64,000 nt of DNA, taken from an uncultured Eubacteriales bacterium (GTDB lineage: Bacteria > Bacillota > Clostridia > Peptostreptococcales > Anaerovoracaceae). The position numbers and the translations under genes are program-made. This document shows, in pieces, positions 26,289-34,522 of this stretch (its first letter is position 1; each line of letters opens with the position of its first letter). Location: the NCBI GenBank assembly GCA_900318105.1, contig ONJG01000001.1, positions 1-64,000 of the forward strand, written 5' to 3'. The notes under the pieces were generated by a model. That model was not told where the DNA came from and made no database searches. It saw nothing but the letters and a program-made list of their open reading frames with translations.

Positions 26289-27248
26289 AAAGATAGATTC
26301 GGCAGGGAAATTGAATATATGAGGATCTCGATCACCGACAGATGCAATCTGAGGTGCACTTACTGCATGCCGGAAGAAGGCATCGAAAAGGTGGACAGAA
26401 GCGAGATTTTAAGAGAAGACGAAATCCTGCGCATATGCCGGATTGCGACGGGACTCGGAATTAAGAAATTCAAGATAACGGGCGGAGAGCCCCTGGTCAG
26501 AGGTTGCTGCAAGGGGCTCGTCAGAAAGATAAAAGAGCTCCCGGGCTGTGAGCAGGTCACAATGACTACCAACGGTCAGCTTCTGGCTGAAAACCTGGAC
26601 GAGCTGGCAGATGCAGGGATTGATGGAATCAATATCAGCATGGATACACTAAGAGAAGACAGGTACAGGCAGATTACAAGAACAGGGGATTTGAAGAGGC
26701 CCCTCGATGCCATAGACGCATGCATGAAAAGAGGCATAAAGACAAAGATAAACTGCCTTCTTCAGCGGGGAGTTAACGACGACGAGATAACGGATCTTGC
26801 GGAGTTTGCCCTGGGAAGAGGAATAGATATCAGGTTTATAGAGCTGATGCCCATAGGATTTGCCGATGAGGATAAGTGCGTCGGGTCGGATGAGGTTATG
26901 GATGTGCTCAGAAGGGCATATCCGGAAATAGAGCCGGACAGCAGCACGCATGGAAACGGACCCGCGGTTTATTACAGAGTGCCCGGCAGGAGCGGAGGCA
27001 TAGGGCTCATCAGCTCAATCCACGGAAGATTTTGCTCAGGCTGCAACAGGATAAGGCTCACATCCATGGGATTTGTAAAGCCATGTCTTTGCTACGATGA
27101 CGGCATCAATCTGAAACCATATCTGGCAGGAACTGATAATGAACTGGCCGAAGAGCTTTCGAAGGCAGTGCAGAATAAACCAAAACAGCATTGCTTTGAG
27201 AACGTATCTGCGGTTGACCATCACGCGATGGCGGAAATCGGAGGATAG
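26286..27248 (+). CDS. moaA: GTP 3',8-cyclase MoaA
   Basis: Radical-SAM enzyme (320 aa) that starts molybdopterin synthesis by cyclising GTP. The N-terminal cluster ligands are Cys20, Cys24 and Cys27; the C-terminal cluster uses Cys250, Cys253 and Cys267; the protein ends in the required Gly-Gly. Translation starts at GTG 26286 in a duplicated start region with only a weak ribosome site, which may lower expression. Its partner moaC is 6 kb downstream (33244). Confidence 0.93.
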   Translation: MKDRFGREIEYMRISITDRCNLRCTYCMPEEGIEKVDRSEILREDEILRICRIATGLGIKKFKITGGEPLVRGCCKGLVRKIKELPGCEQVTMTTNGQLLAENLDELADAGIDGINISMDTLREDRYRQITRTGDLKRPLDAIDACMKRGIKTKINCLLQRGVNDDEITDLAEFALGRGIDIRFIELMPIGFADEDKCVGSDEVMDVLRRAYPEIEPDSSTHGNGPAVYYRVPGRSGGIGLISSIHGRFCSGCNRIRLTSMGFVKPCLCYDDGINLKPYLAGTDNELAEELSKAVQNKPKQHCFENVSAVDHHAMAEIGG

Positions 27249-27251
27249 ATT

Positions 27252-28193
27252 ATGAAGACGAGCGGCAAAGTAGTGGCCGTATGCACCAGTGAAAAAAAGG
27301 GAACGCTGAAAGAGAAGCGGGATTCTGTCAGGCTTGTAAAAGACCACGGAATCGATGGCGATGCCCACGCGGGAAGCTGGCACAGACAGGTCAGTCTGCT
27401 TTCGGCTGAGAGCATAGATGCTTTTCGTGCAAAGGGTGCCGATGTGTCCTATGGGGCATTCGGAGAAAATATCATAACAGAGGGACTGGACCTTAGCTCT
27501 CTTCCTGTAGGCACGAGGCTCAGAACAGGAGACGCAGTTCTGGAGCTGACACAGATAGGAAAGGAATGCCATACAAGCTGCGCCATACGTGAGCAGACAG
27601 GAGATTGCATCATGCCGAGAGAAGGCGTATTCACCAGGGTCCTGGAAGGCGGCACCGTAAAGCCGGGTGATGTGATTGAAGTGACGGAAGCCGGTCCGGG
27701 CAGCGCCTTTACGGCAGCATGGATAACGCTCTCGGACAAGGGAGCCGCGGGAGAAAGAGAGGACAAAAGCGGACCTCTTATCGGAGAGATTCTGTCCGAA
27801 GCCGGATACAATGTCGTTGATGGCATTTTGATACCTGACGATCCTGAGCGCCTCAAGGCAGAACTCATAAATCTCGCAGACAGGAGGCAGGTGAATGTCG
27901 TATTTACAACGGGAGGCACAGGATTTTCGCCGAGGGATCTGACGCCTGAGGCCACTGAAGAGGTCTGCGACAGGATGACGCCGGGAATATCGGAGGCCAT
28001 AAGAGCATATTCGATGACCAAGACACCGAAGGCCATGCTCTCAAGAGCGGCAGCCGGAATGAGAGGAAAGACTCTGATCGTCAATCTCCCGGGGAGCCCC
28101 AAGGCAGTAAGGGAATGCCTTGAATTTGTACTTCCGCCGCTCGAGCACGGACTTGAGATAATGCTCGAAAGGACAGGAGATTGTGCATGCTGA
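27252..28193 (+). CDS. MOSC domain - MogA/MoaB fusion protein
   Basis: A 313-aa two-domain protein. Residues ~1-145 are a MOSC (molybdenum cofactor sulfurase C-terminal) domain with conserved Cys106 in GKECHTSCAI. Residues ~150-305 are a MogA/MoaB molybdopterin adenylyltransferase domain (ITLSDKGAAGEREDKSGP, TTGGTGFSPRDLTPEAT, NLPGSPKAVRECLEFVLP). It should adenylylate molybdopterin before molybdate insertion. The MOSC part may handle sulfur, or here possibly selenium, for the hydroxylase-type cofactor (inference). It starts 3 bp after moaA. Confidence 0.87.
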   Translation: MKTSGKVVAVCTSEKKGTLKEKRDSVRLVKDHGIDGDAHAGSWHRQVSLLSAESIDAFRAKGADVSYGAFGENIITEGLDLSSLPVGTRLRTGDAVLELTQIGKECHTSCAIREQTGDCIMPREGVFTRVLEGGTVKPGDVIEVTEAGPGSAFTAAWITLSDKGAAGEREDKSGPLIGEILSEAGYNVVDGILIPDDPERLKAELINLADRRQVNVVFTTGGTGFSPRDLTPEATEEVCDRMTPGISEAIRAYSMTKTPKAMLSRAAAGMRGKTLIVNLPGSPKAVRECLEFVLPPLEHGLEIMLERTGDCAC

Positions 28194-28211
28194 TTAAATG
28201 CAGATAATAAT

Positions 28212-28238
28212 GCCCTCTGCATAAGAGGGCTTATTATA
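28212..28238 (+). terminator. Terminator after the MOSC-MogA gene
   Basis: A 7-bp stem GCCCTCT / AGAGGGC with a short loop, followed by TTATTATA. It separates the cofactor genes from modABC. Confidence 0.75.
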
Positions 28239-28243
28239 CACAA

Positions 28244-28271
28244 AGCGAATCGTTTTTAAAAACAATTCGAT
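28244..28271. promoter_or_regulatory. 28-bp ModE-type operator upstream of modA
   Basis: Matches the palindrome before the modE-like gene at 24 of 28 positions, with the right arm AAAACAATTCGAT identical. Its centre TTTAAA (28255-28260) is 17 bp from TATTTC (28278-28283), the same geometry as at modE, although this -10 is weak. It lies 47 bp before the modA start. Confidence 0.75.
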
Positions 28272-28318
28272 GCATGTTATTTCAATTTTCTCCCGACGGA
28301 GAACAGAAAGGAAAACAA

Positions 28319-29188
28319 ATGATGAAAAAGAAACTACTGGCTATTGCAATGATGATTATGACTGTGTTTGCTCTTACGGCATGCGGGGGCGGTTCTTCCG
28401 AACCTGCTGAGACGGAAGAGCCGGCAGAGACAGAAAGTGTAAGTGTAAACGTGTTTGCCGCGGCATCACTTACCGCTGTAATGGAGGAGTTCGAGGCTTC
28501 ATTTGAGGAAGCGAATCCGGGAGTGGATATCGTAATAAATGCTGACAGCTCAGGAGCACTTCTTACTCAGATTCAGGAAGGAGCTCCCTGCGATGTATTC
28601 TTCAGCGCAGCACAGAAACAGATGGATGAACTTGAGACTGCCGGTATGGTTGTCGACGGAACAAGGACCAATGTAGTAAACAACCAACTTGTTGTAGTTA
28701 CGCAGCCTGATTCCGATACCGCCGTAACAGGCCTTGCAAACATCGGAAGCGCAAAGAGCATCGCTCTTGCAGACGGAAGCGTACCTGTAGGCAAGTACAC
28801 AAGGCAGGCCATGATCAAGCTCGGTCTTCTCAATGAAGTTGAGGATCCTGCGACAATCACGACTGCTGAGGTGTCTGAGCAGCTCGGAGGAGTTGAGATC
28901 AGCGAGCAGGGCAATGTAAGCAAGGTTCTCTCCGCTGTTGAGGAGGGTTCCTGCGAAGTAGGAACAACATATCTCTCCGATACAATCGGACACGAAGATA
29001 ACATCAAGATTATTGAGACTGTCGGCTATGATGTGACAGGCGATATCATCTATCCTGTGGCTCAGATTACAAACCAGGATGCAGATGATGCTGAGTCTCA
29101 GGCTGCGGCTGACTTCATATCATTCATCACAAATGATGATGCCAAGGCCGTATATCAGAAGTTCGGATTTGATACAGACGTGGAGTAG
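28319..29188 (+). CDS. modA: Molybdate-binding lipoprotein ModA
   Basis: Extracellular substrate-binding protein (289 aa) of the molybdate ABC transporter. The signal peptide ends in a lipobox LTAC with lipidated Cys22. The mature part begins with an acidic Glu/Thr linker, then VFAAASLTAVMEEF and the NADSSGAL and GAPCDVFFSA stretches typical of ModA. The start at 28319 follows GAAAGGAAAA; the open frame extends upstream but without a ribosome site. It is probably repressed by the ModE-like protein through the palindrome just upstream. Confidence 0.93.
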   Translation: MMKKKLLAIAMMIMTVFALTACGGGSSEPAETEEPAETESVSVNVFAAASLTAVMEEFEASFEEANPGVDIVINADSSGALLTQIQEGAPCDVFFSAAQKQMDELETAGMVVDGTRTNVVNNQLVVVTQPDSDTAVTGLANIGSAKSIALADGSVPVGKYTRQAMIKLGLLNEVEDPATITTAEVSEQLGGVEISEQGNVSKVLSAVEEGSCEVGTTYLSDTIGHEDNIKIIETVGYDVTGDIIYPVAQITNQDADDAESQAAADFISFITNDDAKAVYQKFGFDTDVE

Positions 29189-29213
29189 CTCTTAATGCTA
29201 AAATAAATACGCT

Positions 29214-29918
29214 ATGGGCAGCATGATTGAACTGGCGGCAAAACTTGACTGGAGTCCGCTCTGGATATCCCTGAAGACCGGGGTTGTAGCGACGATAATA
29301 TCGTTCTTCCTCGGCCTTTGGGCTGCCCGGAAAGTGATAAAGAGGGATTACAGGGCCAAATCCGTTATTGACGGCATACTGACGCTTCCGATGGTGCTGC
29401 CGCCCACGGTCGCAGGATTTTTCCTCCTCCTCATATTCAGCAGGCGAAGGACCTTCGGAATCTTTTTAAACGACACATTCAATATTCAGGTGGTCCACAC
29501 ATGGCTCGGCTGCATACTGGCTGCCACGGTCATAGCATTTCCTCTCATGTACAGAAATGCGAGAGCGGCGTTTGAACAGATCGATGCGAATCTCGTATAT
29601 GCCGGGAGGACTCTCGGCATGTCTGAACTTGCCATCTTCTGGCGTATCGTCGTACCCACGGCGGGGCCCGGAATTGCAAGCGGCACCATACTCACATTTG
29701 CAAGGGCGATGGGTGAGTACGGAGCGACATCCATGCTTGCGGGCAATATCCCGGGCAAGACCGGGACGGTATCACAAAGAATTGCCATGGTGATTCAAGA
29801 CGGCGACTACATGACGGCCGGGTTCTGGGTCATTGTGGTGCTTTTAATTGCATTTGCCATGGTGTTTGCCATCAACATAATCACCGGCAGACATATGAAG
29901 AATATAAAGAAATGGTAG
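29214..29918 (+). CDS. modB: Molybdate ABC transporter permease ModB
   Basis: A 234-aa membrane permease with about five or six transmembrane helices and the cytoplasmic EAA-like loop (RTLGMSELAIFWRIVVPTAG). GEYGATSMLAGNIPG is typical of ModB. The ribosome site is weak, and the ATG at 29223 is a possible alternative start. It lies between modA and modC, 25 bp after modA. Confidence 0.92.
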   Translation: MGSMIELAAKLDWSPLWISLKTGVVATIISFFLGLWAARKVIKRDYRAKSVIDGILTLPMVLPPTVAGFFLLLIFSRRRTFGIFLNDTFNIQVVHTWLGCILAATVIAFPLMYRNARAAFEQIDANLVYAGRTLGMSELAIFWRIVVPTAGPGIASGTILTFARAMGEYGATSMLAGNIPGKTGTVSQRIAMVIQDGDYMTAGFWVIVVLLIAFAMVFAINIITGRHMKNIKKW

Positions 29919-29922
29919 GCGG

Positions 29923-30972
29923 ATGAGCAGACTGTATGCTGATATCCACAAAAGAATAGCGGATTTTGAACTTGATGTCCTGATAGAGTCAGATGCAAGT
30001 CGCATCGGGATTTTGGGTGCGTCGGGCTCGGGAAAGAGCATGACTCTCAGGAGCATAGCAGGCATTGAGGACGGCGTGAGCGGCCGAATCGAGGTAAACG
30101 GACGGAGGCTTCTGGATGCGGCTGAAAAGCTGAACCTCAGGCCGCAGAAGAGAAACGTGGGCTATATGTTTCAGAATTATGCTCTTTTTCCGACCATGAG
30201 CGTGCTGGAAAATGTGATGGCGGGGCTTAAGGGCAGCAGGGAAGAAAACAGGAGCAAGGCCCTTGAGATGCTTTCAAGGTTTGATATGGATGCTTATGCA
30301 GAGAGGATACCGGGAGAACTCTCCGGCGGGCAGCAGCAGAGAGTTGCGCTTGCGCGCATAATGGTGACGGAGCCGGAGCTTATACTGCTCGATGAGCCGT
30401 TCGCCGCGCTTGACGGACACCTGAGAGATCATATGCAGGTGGAGATGCTGGAGATGCTGGAGGATTACCCGGGGCAGGTCATCATGGTCTCGCACTCAAG
30501 GGATGAACTGTACAGGTTCAGCGAGGAGCTCTTTGTGCTGTCGGGAGGAAAGATCCTCAAGCACGGAGAGACAAAGGATGTTTTCGGAAATCCGGAGCAT
30601 GAAGAGGTGGCCCGCCTGACAGGATGCAAGAACTTTGCAGAGGTAACAGTGAAGGACAAACACACACTTGAGATTCCTGACTGGGGTGTGACGCTTGCCC
30701 TGAAGAGAGAAATACCGGAGGGCACGAAGAGCATAGGCTACCGCGCCCATTATTTCGAGCCGGTCTGGGGTGATAAACAGGAGGGCTGCATAAAGTTCGA
30801 TCTAGCGAGAGTGGACGATCTGCCGTTTGAGAAGAATTACTACATAAGACCAGAGGGAGCCGGTGATCTCATATGCTGGTTTGTGCAGTCCGATCAGCAG
30901 AGAAATATAGATGAGAGAGGGCACCCGGACTATCTCAGGCTGAGCGAAAGTGCTATACTGTTTTTAAGATAA
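29923..30972 (+). CDS. modC: Molybdate ABC transporter ATPase ModC
   Basis: A 349-aa ATPase with Walker A GASGSGKS at 32-39, signature LSGGQQQR from 133 and Walker B LILLDEP with Asp157. The C-terminal ~100 residues form a TOBE-like region, partly diverged. It starts 4 bp after modB. It completes the ModABC importer that supplies the molybdenum hydroxylases upstream. Confidence 0.92.
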   Translation: MSRLYADIHKRIADFELDVLIESDASRIGILGASGSGKSMTLRSIAGIEDGVSGRIEVNGRRLLDAAEKLNLRPQKRNVGYMFQNYALFPTMSVLENVMAGLKGSREENRSKALEMLSRFDMDAYAERIPGELSGGQQQRVALARIMVTEPELILLDEPFAALDGHLRDHMQVEMLEMLEDYPGQVIMVSHSRDELYRFSEELFVLSGGKILKHGETKDVFGNPEHEEVARLTGCKNFAEVTVKDKHTLEIPDWGVTLALKREIPEGTKSIGYRAHYFEPVWGDKQEGCIKFDLARVDDLPFEKNYYIRPEGAGDLICWFVQSDQQRNIDERGHPDYLRLSESAILFLR

Positions 30973-31012
30973 CAACTCATTTATAAGCGTCGCATTATGA
31001 AAGGAGTATGTC

Positions 31013-31699
31013 ATGAAGTATGAAATAGTCGGTGAGAATTTTCCTGCCGTAAGATGCCATCTCGTTCAGGGAGAGTCCATGAAATGTGAAGGCGGAAGCA
31101 TGGCATGGATGGATGACGAAATATCAATGAAGACCGAAGGCGGAGGCGGAATAGGAAAAGCATTTGGCCGCATGTTTTCGGGAGAGAGCATATTCTTTAA
31201 TCACTACACCTGCGAAGGCAGTGAGGGTGAGGTAGTATTCTCATCTTCGTATCCCGGAAAGATAGTTCCGATTGAACTTCATGCAGGGCAGTCGATTATC
31301 GCTCAGAAGCATGCTTTCCTTGCTGCCACAGAGGGCGTGAATGTGGAGGTTCACTTCAAAAAGAGCCTCGGAAAAGGCCTGTTCGGCGGACTTGGATTCA
31401 TCATGCAGAAGTTCAGCGGAGAGGGAGTGGTATTCCTCGAAATAGACGGAGCAGCGGTGGAATATAAGCTGGAGGCAGGAGACGTTAAATTGATAGACGC
31501 ACCTCATCTGGCTATTATGGACAGCACATGCACCATGGACCTTGAGAAAATCAGCGGAGCCAAGAATGTTCTCCTCGGAGGCGAAGGGCTCTTCAACACC
31601 AAGGTGACCGGACCGGGAAGAATCTGGGTTCAGACCATGCCTGTTGCGAACCTCGCCATGAATCTCTACCAGTACATGCCTCAGGGCGGAGGAGATTGA
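31013..31699 (+). CDS. AIM24 / TIGR00266-family beta-sandwich protein
   Basis: A 228-aa cytoplasmic protein of the AIM24 family, whose members form trimeric double-barrel beta structures of unknown biochemical role. GGSMAWMDDEISMKTEGGGG near the N-terminus, a glycine-rich KSLGKGLFGGLGF stretch and GPGRIWVQTMP near the C-terminus are family marks. No signal peptide or membrane helix. It lies between modC and a SpoIIE-type phosphatase, probably in one transcript with moaC. Confidence 0.8.
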   Translation: MKYEIVGENFPAVRCHLVQGESMKCEGGSMAWMDDEISMKTEGGGGIGKAFGRMFSGESIFFNHYTCEGSEGEVVFSSSYPGKIVPIELHAGQSIIAQKHAFLAATEGVNVEVHFKKSLGKGLFGGLGFIMQKFSGEGVVFLEIDGAAVEYKLEAGDVKLIDAPHLAIMDSTCTMDLEKISGAKNVLLGGEGLFNTKVTGPGRIWVQTMPVANLAMNLYQYMPQGGGD

Positions 31700-31712
31700 T
31701 AAAAGGGGAAAT

Positions 31713-33251
31713 ATGATAAAGAAGTATAAAGATTACAGTCTTAAAATAGGGCTGATATTTACAGTTGCATCCGCTGTGTTTTCGTTTGTGATGACATGGC
31801 TGATATATGCTGATGCAGCAACGATCGGAAGGATTGCGGATAATTTGTATGACTGCGGTGTGGATGCGATTGGAACATTTATCTGCGCGGCGCTGTTTTA
31901 CGGAACGATGAGGCAGGACGGGGAAGGAACCATGGAGTTCAGGTCACTGAATGTCATGGTAAGTGCCAATTTTGTTCTGAACTTTCTGATGTATTACACA
32001 GTAAGGATACCGGAATATAACGGATTCACTTTTACATTTATCCTGCTGAACAAACTGCTCGATCTGGGTATTATATATTATTTTTATCAATATGTTAAAA
32101 AAACGCTAGGCTTTGAAGGCAGACTCGCCAGGTGGGCGGATAAGTTAATACCGGTTCTGCTTGTATTTGAAAACCTGGTGGTTTTATCCAATATCATAGG
32201 ACCGACAACGTTTTTTGTTAATGACAGCGGATCGTATCAGAACACAGGGGTTCCTCTGGCGGAGGATGTATTTCTCATCGTGACATCGCTCCTTACAACC
32301 ATATTGATTATCAGGAGCGAGAGCCCGCGCAGCCAGAAAATTGCCGCGCTGACATTCATCTTCCTGCCGCTTATTATCTTCCTGACAACCATGGGAGAGT
32401 ACGGCAACGCATCACAGTACGGAATGACACTGATGTCGCTTGTAATAATGTATTGCATCATCTTCAATTACAACAGCGGCAAACTCCAGGCCACACAGAC
32501 AGAGCTCAATATGGCTACGGAGATTCAGGCATCCATGCTTCCTTCAATCTTTCCGGCATTTCCGAACAGAGAAGAGTTCGACCTATATGCCAGCATGGAT
32601 CCTGCGAAGGAAGTCGGCGGAGATTTCTATGACTTCTTCATGGTCGATGAAGATCATCTCGGAATTGTAATTGCAGACGTAAGCGGAAAGGGCGTGCCGG
32701 CAGCACTCTTTATGATGATATCCAAAACCGTGGTTCAGAACTATGCGATGCTCGGATTTGGTGCGGCCGAGACACTTAATAAGGCCAATGAAGCACTTTG
32801 CGCTCAGAACAAGATGCAGATGTTCGTAACGACCTGGATAGGAATCCTGGAGCTTTCGACAGGTAAGATGACATGTGCGAGTGCCGGACATGAGTATCCT
32901 GCCGTTTACCATGAAGGCAAATTTGAACTATTAAAGGATAAACACGGACTCGTGCTCGGAGGCATGGATGGTGCAAGATACAAGGAATATGATATCCGGC
33001 TTGATAAAGGCGACAAGATTTTCGTATATACCGATGGCGTGCCCGAGGCAACGAGTGCAAATACGGAGCTCTTTGGTACTGACAGGATGATCGATGCTCT
33101 TAACAAAAACGCAGAGGCAAACCCGTATGATATTCTGAAAAATGTACGCGCAGCAGTTGATGATTTCGTGGGAGCAGCAGAGCAGTTTGACGACCTGACC
33201 ATGCTCTGCCTCGAATACAGAGGACGCAAGGAGAAGCAGCGGCATGACTGA
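31713..33251 (+). CDS. Membrane-bound SpoIIE/RsbU-type PP2C phosphatase
   Basis: A 512-aa signalling phosphatase. Residues 1-250 hold about seven transmembrane helices; then comes a short coiled linker (TQTELNMATEIQASMLP) and a PPM/PP2C domain. Metal-site aspartates are Asp304 (GGDFYDFF), Asp322 (IADVSGKG) and the DD pair at 493-494. Such proteins usually dephosphorylate anti-sigma antagonist partners, but no anti-sigma or antagonist gene is nearby. Its stop overlaps moaC by 8 bp, so a signal-transduction gene is translationally coupled to molybdopterin synthesis. Confidence 0.85.
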   Translation: MIKKYKDYSLKIGLIFTVASAVFSFVMTWLIYADAATIGRIADNLYDCGVDAIGTFICAALFYGTMRQDGEGTMEFRSLNVMVSANFVLNFLMYYTVRIPEYNGFTFTFILLNKLLDLGIIYYFYQYVKKTLGFEGRLARWADKLIPVLLVFENLVVLSNIIGPTTFFVNDSGSYQNTGVPLAEDVFLIVTSLLTTILIIRSESPRSQKIAALTFIFLPLIIFLTTMGEYGNASQYGMTLMSLVIMYCIIFNYNSGKLQATQTELNMATEIQASMLPSIFPAFPNREEFDLYASMDPAKEVGGDFYDFFMVDEDHLGIVIADVSGKGVPAALFMMISKTVVQNYAMLGFGAAETLNKANEALCAQNKMQMFVTTWIGILELSTGKMTCASAGHEYPAVYHEGKFELLKDKHGLVLGGMDGARYKEYDIRLDKGDKIFVYTDGVPEATSANTELFGTDRMIDALNKNAEANPYDILKNVRAAVDDFVGAAEQFDDLTMLCLEYRGRKEKQRHD

Positions 33252-33717
33252 ATTCACTCATTTTGATGACAAGGGTAATGCGCATATGGTGGATGTGTCA
33301 GATAAGGACGTGACGCGGAGGACTGCGGTGGCTGAGGGGACGATTACTCTGAGCCGCGAGGCCATGGATGCCGTTTTCGGAAGGAAGATTAAGAAAGGCG
33401 ATGTGTTCACGGTGGCACAGGTTGCCGGAATCATGGGAACCAAGCGCACATCGGATTTAATTCCCATGTGTCATCCCGTAGGACTTGAAAATGCATCGGT
33501 GGAATTTGATGTCGATGAGAAAGCCTGCACGATAAAGGCTGTATGCACGGCTGTTTGCGACGGAAAGACCGGTGTTGAGATGGAGGCCCTTACCGGCGTA
33601 TCTGTTGCTCTTCTTACCATCTATGACATGTGCAAGGCGCTGGATAAAAGAATGGTGATAAGTGATATCCATCTCGCCACTAAGGCAGGTGGAAAGAGCG
33701 GAGATTTTCAATTCTGA
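33244..33717 (+). CDS. moaC: Cyclic pyranopterin monophosphate synthase MoaC
   Basis: A 157-aa enzyme that converts the MoaA product to cyclic pyranopterin monophosphate. The family motifs KRTSDLIPMCHP (around 65-76), GVEMEALTGVSVALLTIYDM and the C-terminal KAGGKSGDF are all present. It overlaps the upstream phosphatase gene by 8 bp. Together with MoaA, the MOSC-MogA fusion and the MoeA-like protein it forms most of the cofactor pathway; no MoaD/MoaE (MPT synthase) is in the window. Confidence 0.95.
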   Translation: MTEFTHFDDKGNAHMVDVSDKDVTRRTAVAEGTITLSREAMDAVFGRKIKKGDVFTVAQVAGIMGTKRTSDLIPMCHPVGLENASVEFDVDEKACTIKAVCTAVCDGKTGVEMEALTGVSVALLTIYDMCKALDKRMVISDIHLATKAGGKSGDFQF

Positions 33718-33732
33718 AAAGGAGGGTGTTGC

Positions 33733-34311
33733 ATGAAGAAGAGTAGTAAGATTTTAAGCATGCTTATGATGCTTATGCTGATGCTGGCTCTTGCAGCATG
33801 CGTCAGCTGCAATTCTGCGGAAGAGCCTGCAGAAGAGCCTGCAGCTGAGGAGGAAGAACAGCAAGTCGGAATGCCCAACCCATGGAGTGATGTGGAAAGT
33901 GCCGAAGCAGCAGCAGAAGGCGCGGGAATCGACGGCTTTGAAGCTGCCGAGGGAACCACGATCAGCCTGGGAGAGGTTAAGGTCGAGCAGTACAGGTGCA
34001 TGGACGGAATGGCAGAGGCCAGGATTCCGATCGCCGCAGTGGATATGACCATCCGCAAGGGAAGACCCGATACGGCTCCCGAAGGAGACGGAGATATCTC
34101 CGGTGATTATGGTGAATACAAGAATGAGTGGACACAGAACATCAAGGGACTCGAAGTGAAGTGCTACGGTAACAGGGAAGGTGAGTCCACAAAGACCATC
34201 TGGACATCCGGTGACTATGCATACTGCATAGTCGCGTACGGCGCAGGAGGAGATGAAGATTACGGCCTTAAGGCAGACGATCTGGATACTCTTGTAAATT
34301 CCATTCAGTAA
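33733..34311 (+). CDS. Hypothetical secreted lipoprotein
   Basis: A 192-aa protein with a Lys-Lys start, a hydrophobic core and a lipobox around LAACVSC (lipid attachment probably Cys23), then a strongly acidic Glu/Ala/Pro linker to about residue 45. The remaining ~145 residues are a soluble domain with no recognised catalytic motif. It follows moaC by 15 bp with AAAAGGAGGG before the ATG, so it may be in the same transcript. Function unknown. Confidence 0.7.
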   Translation: MKKSSKILSMLMMLMLMLALAACVSCNSAEEPAEEPAAEEEEQQVGMPNPWSDVESAEAAAEGAGIDGFEAAEGTTISLGEVKVEQYRCMDGMAEARIPIAAVDMTIRKGRPDTAPEGDGDISGDYGEYKNEWTQNIKGLEVKCYGNREGESTKTIWTSGDYAYCIVAYGAGGDEDYGLKADDLDTLVNSIQ

Positions 34312-34352
34312 ACAATTATACGGAGTGCATTAAAGTATTAATATTGCAAGAA

Positions 34353-34380
34353 ACACAGCTCACGGAGGGCTGTGTTTTTT
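34353..34380 (+). terminator. Rho-independent terminator after the lipoprotein gene
   Basis: Stem ACACAGC / GCTGTGT followed by TTTTT; closes the long molybdenum transcript. Confidence 0.9.
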
Positions 34381-34395
34381 ATGTTTCGATAAAAG

Positions 34396-34467
34396 AACAA
34401 TAACGTTATTGTTTTAACAATACCAAATTAGTACAATATAACCAGAACTTGTTATTTATTTAACAAG
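34396..34467 (+). promoter_or_regulatory. Promoter and two palindromic operators of the alcohol dehydrogenase gene
   Basis: A perfect 18-bp palindrome AACAATAACGTTATTGTT (34396-34413) overlaps the -35 box TTGTTT (34409-34414), which is 17 bp from TACAAT (34432-34437). A second inverted repeat, CTTGTTA / TAACAAG (34448-34467), lies across the probable transcription start. Both suggest repression; the regulator is not identified. Confidence 0.65.
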
Positions 34468-34522
34468 CGGACTATTTCTCTATATTCTCAATATAAACTG
34501 TAGCGATGAAAGGAGAACAATC

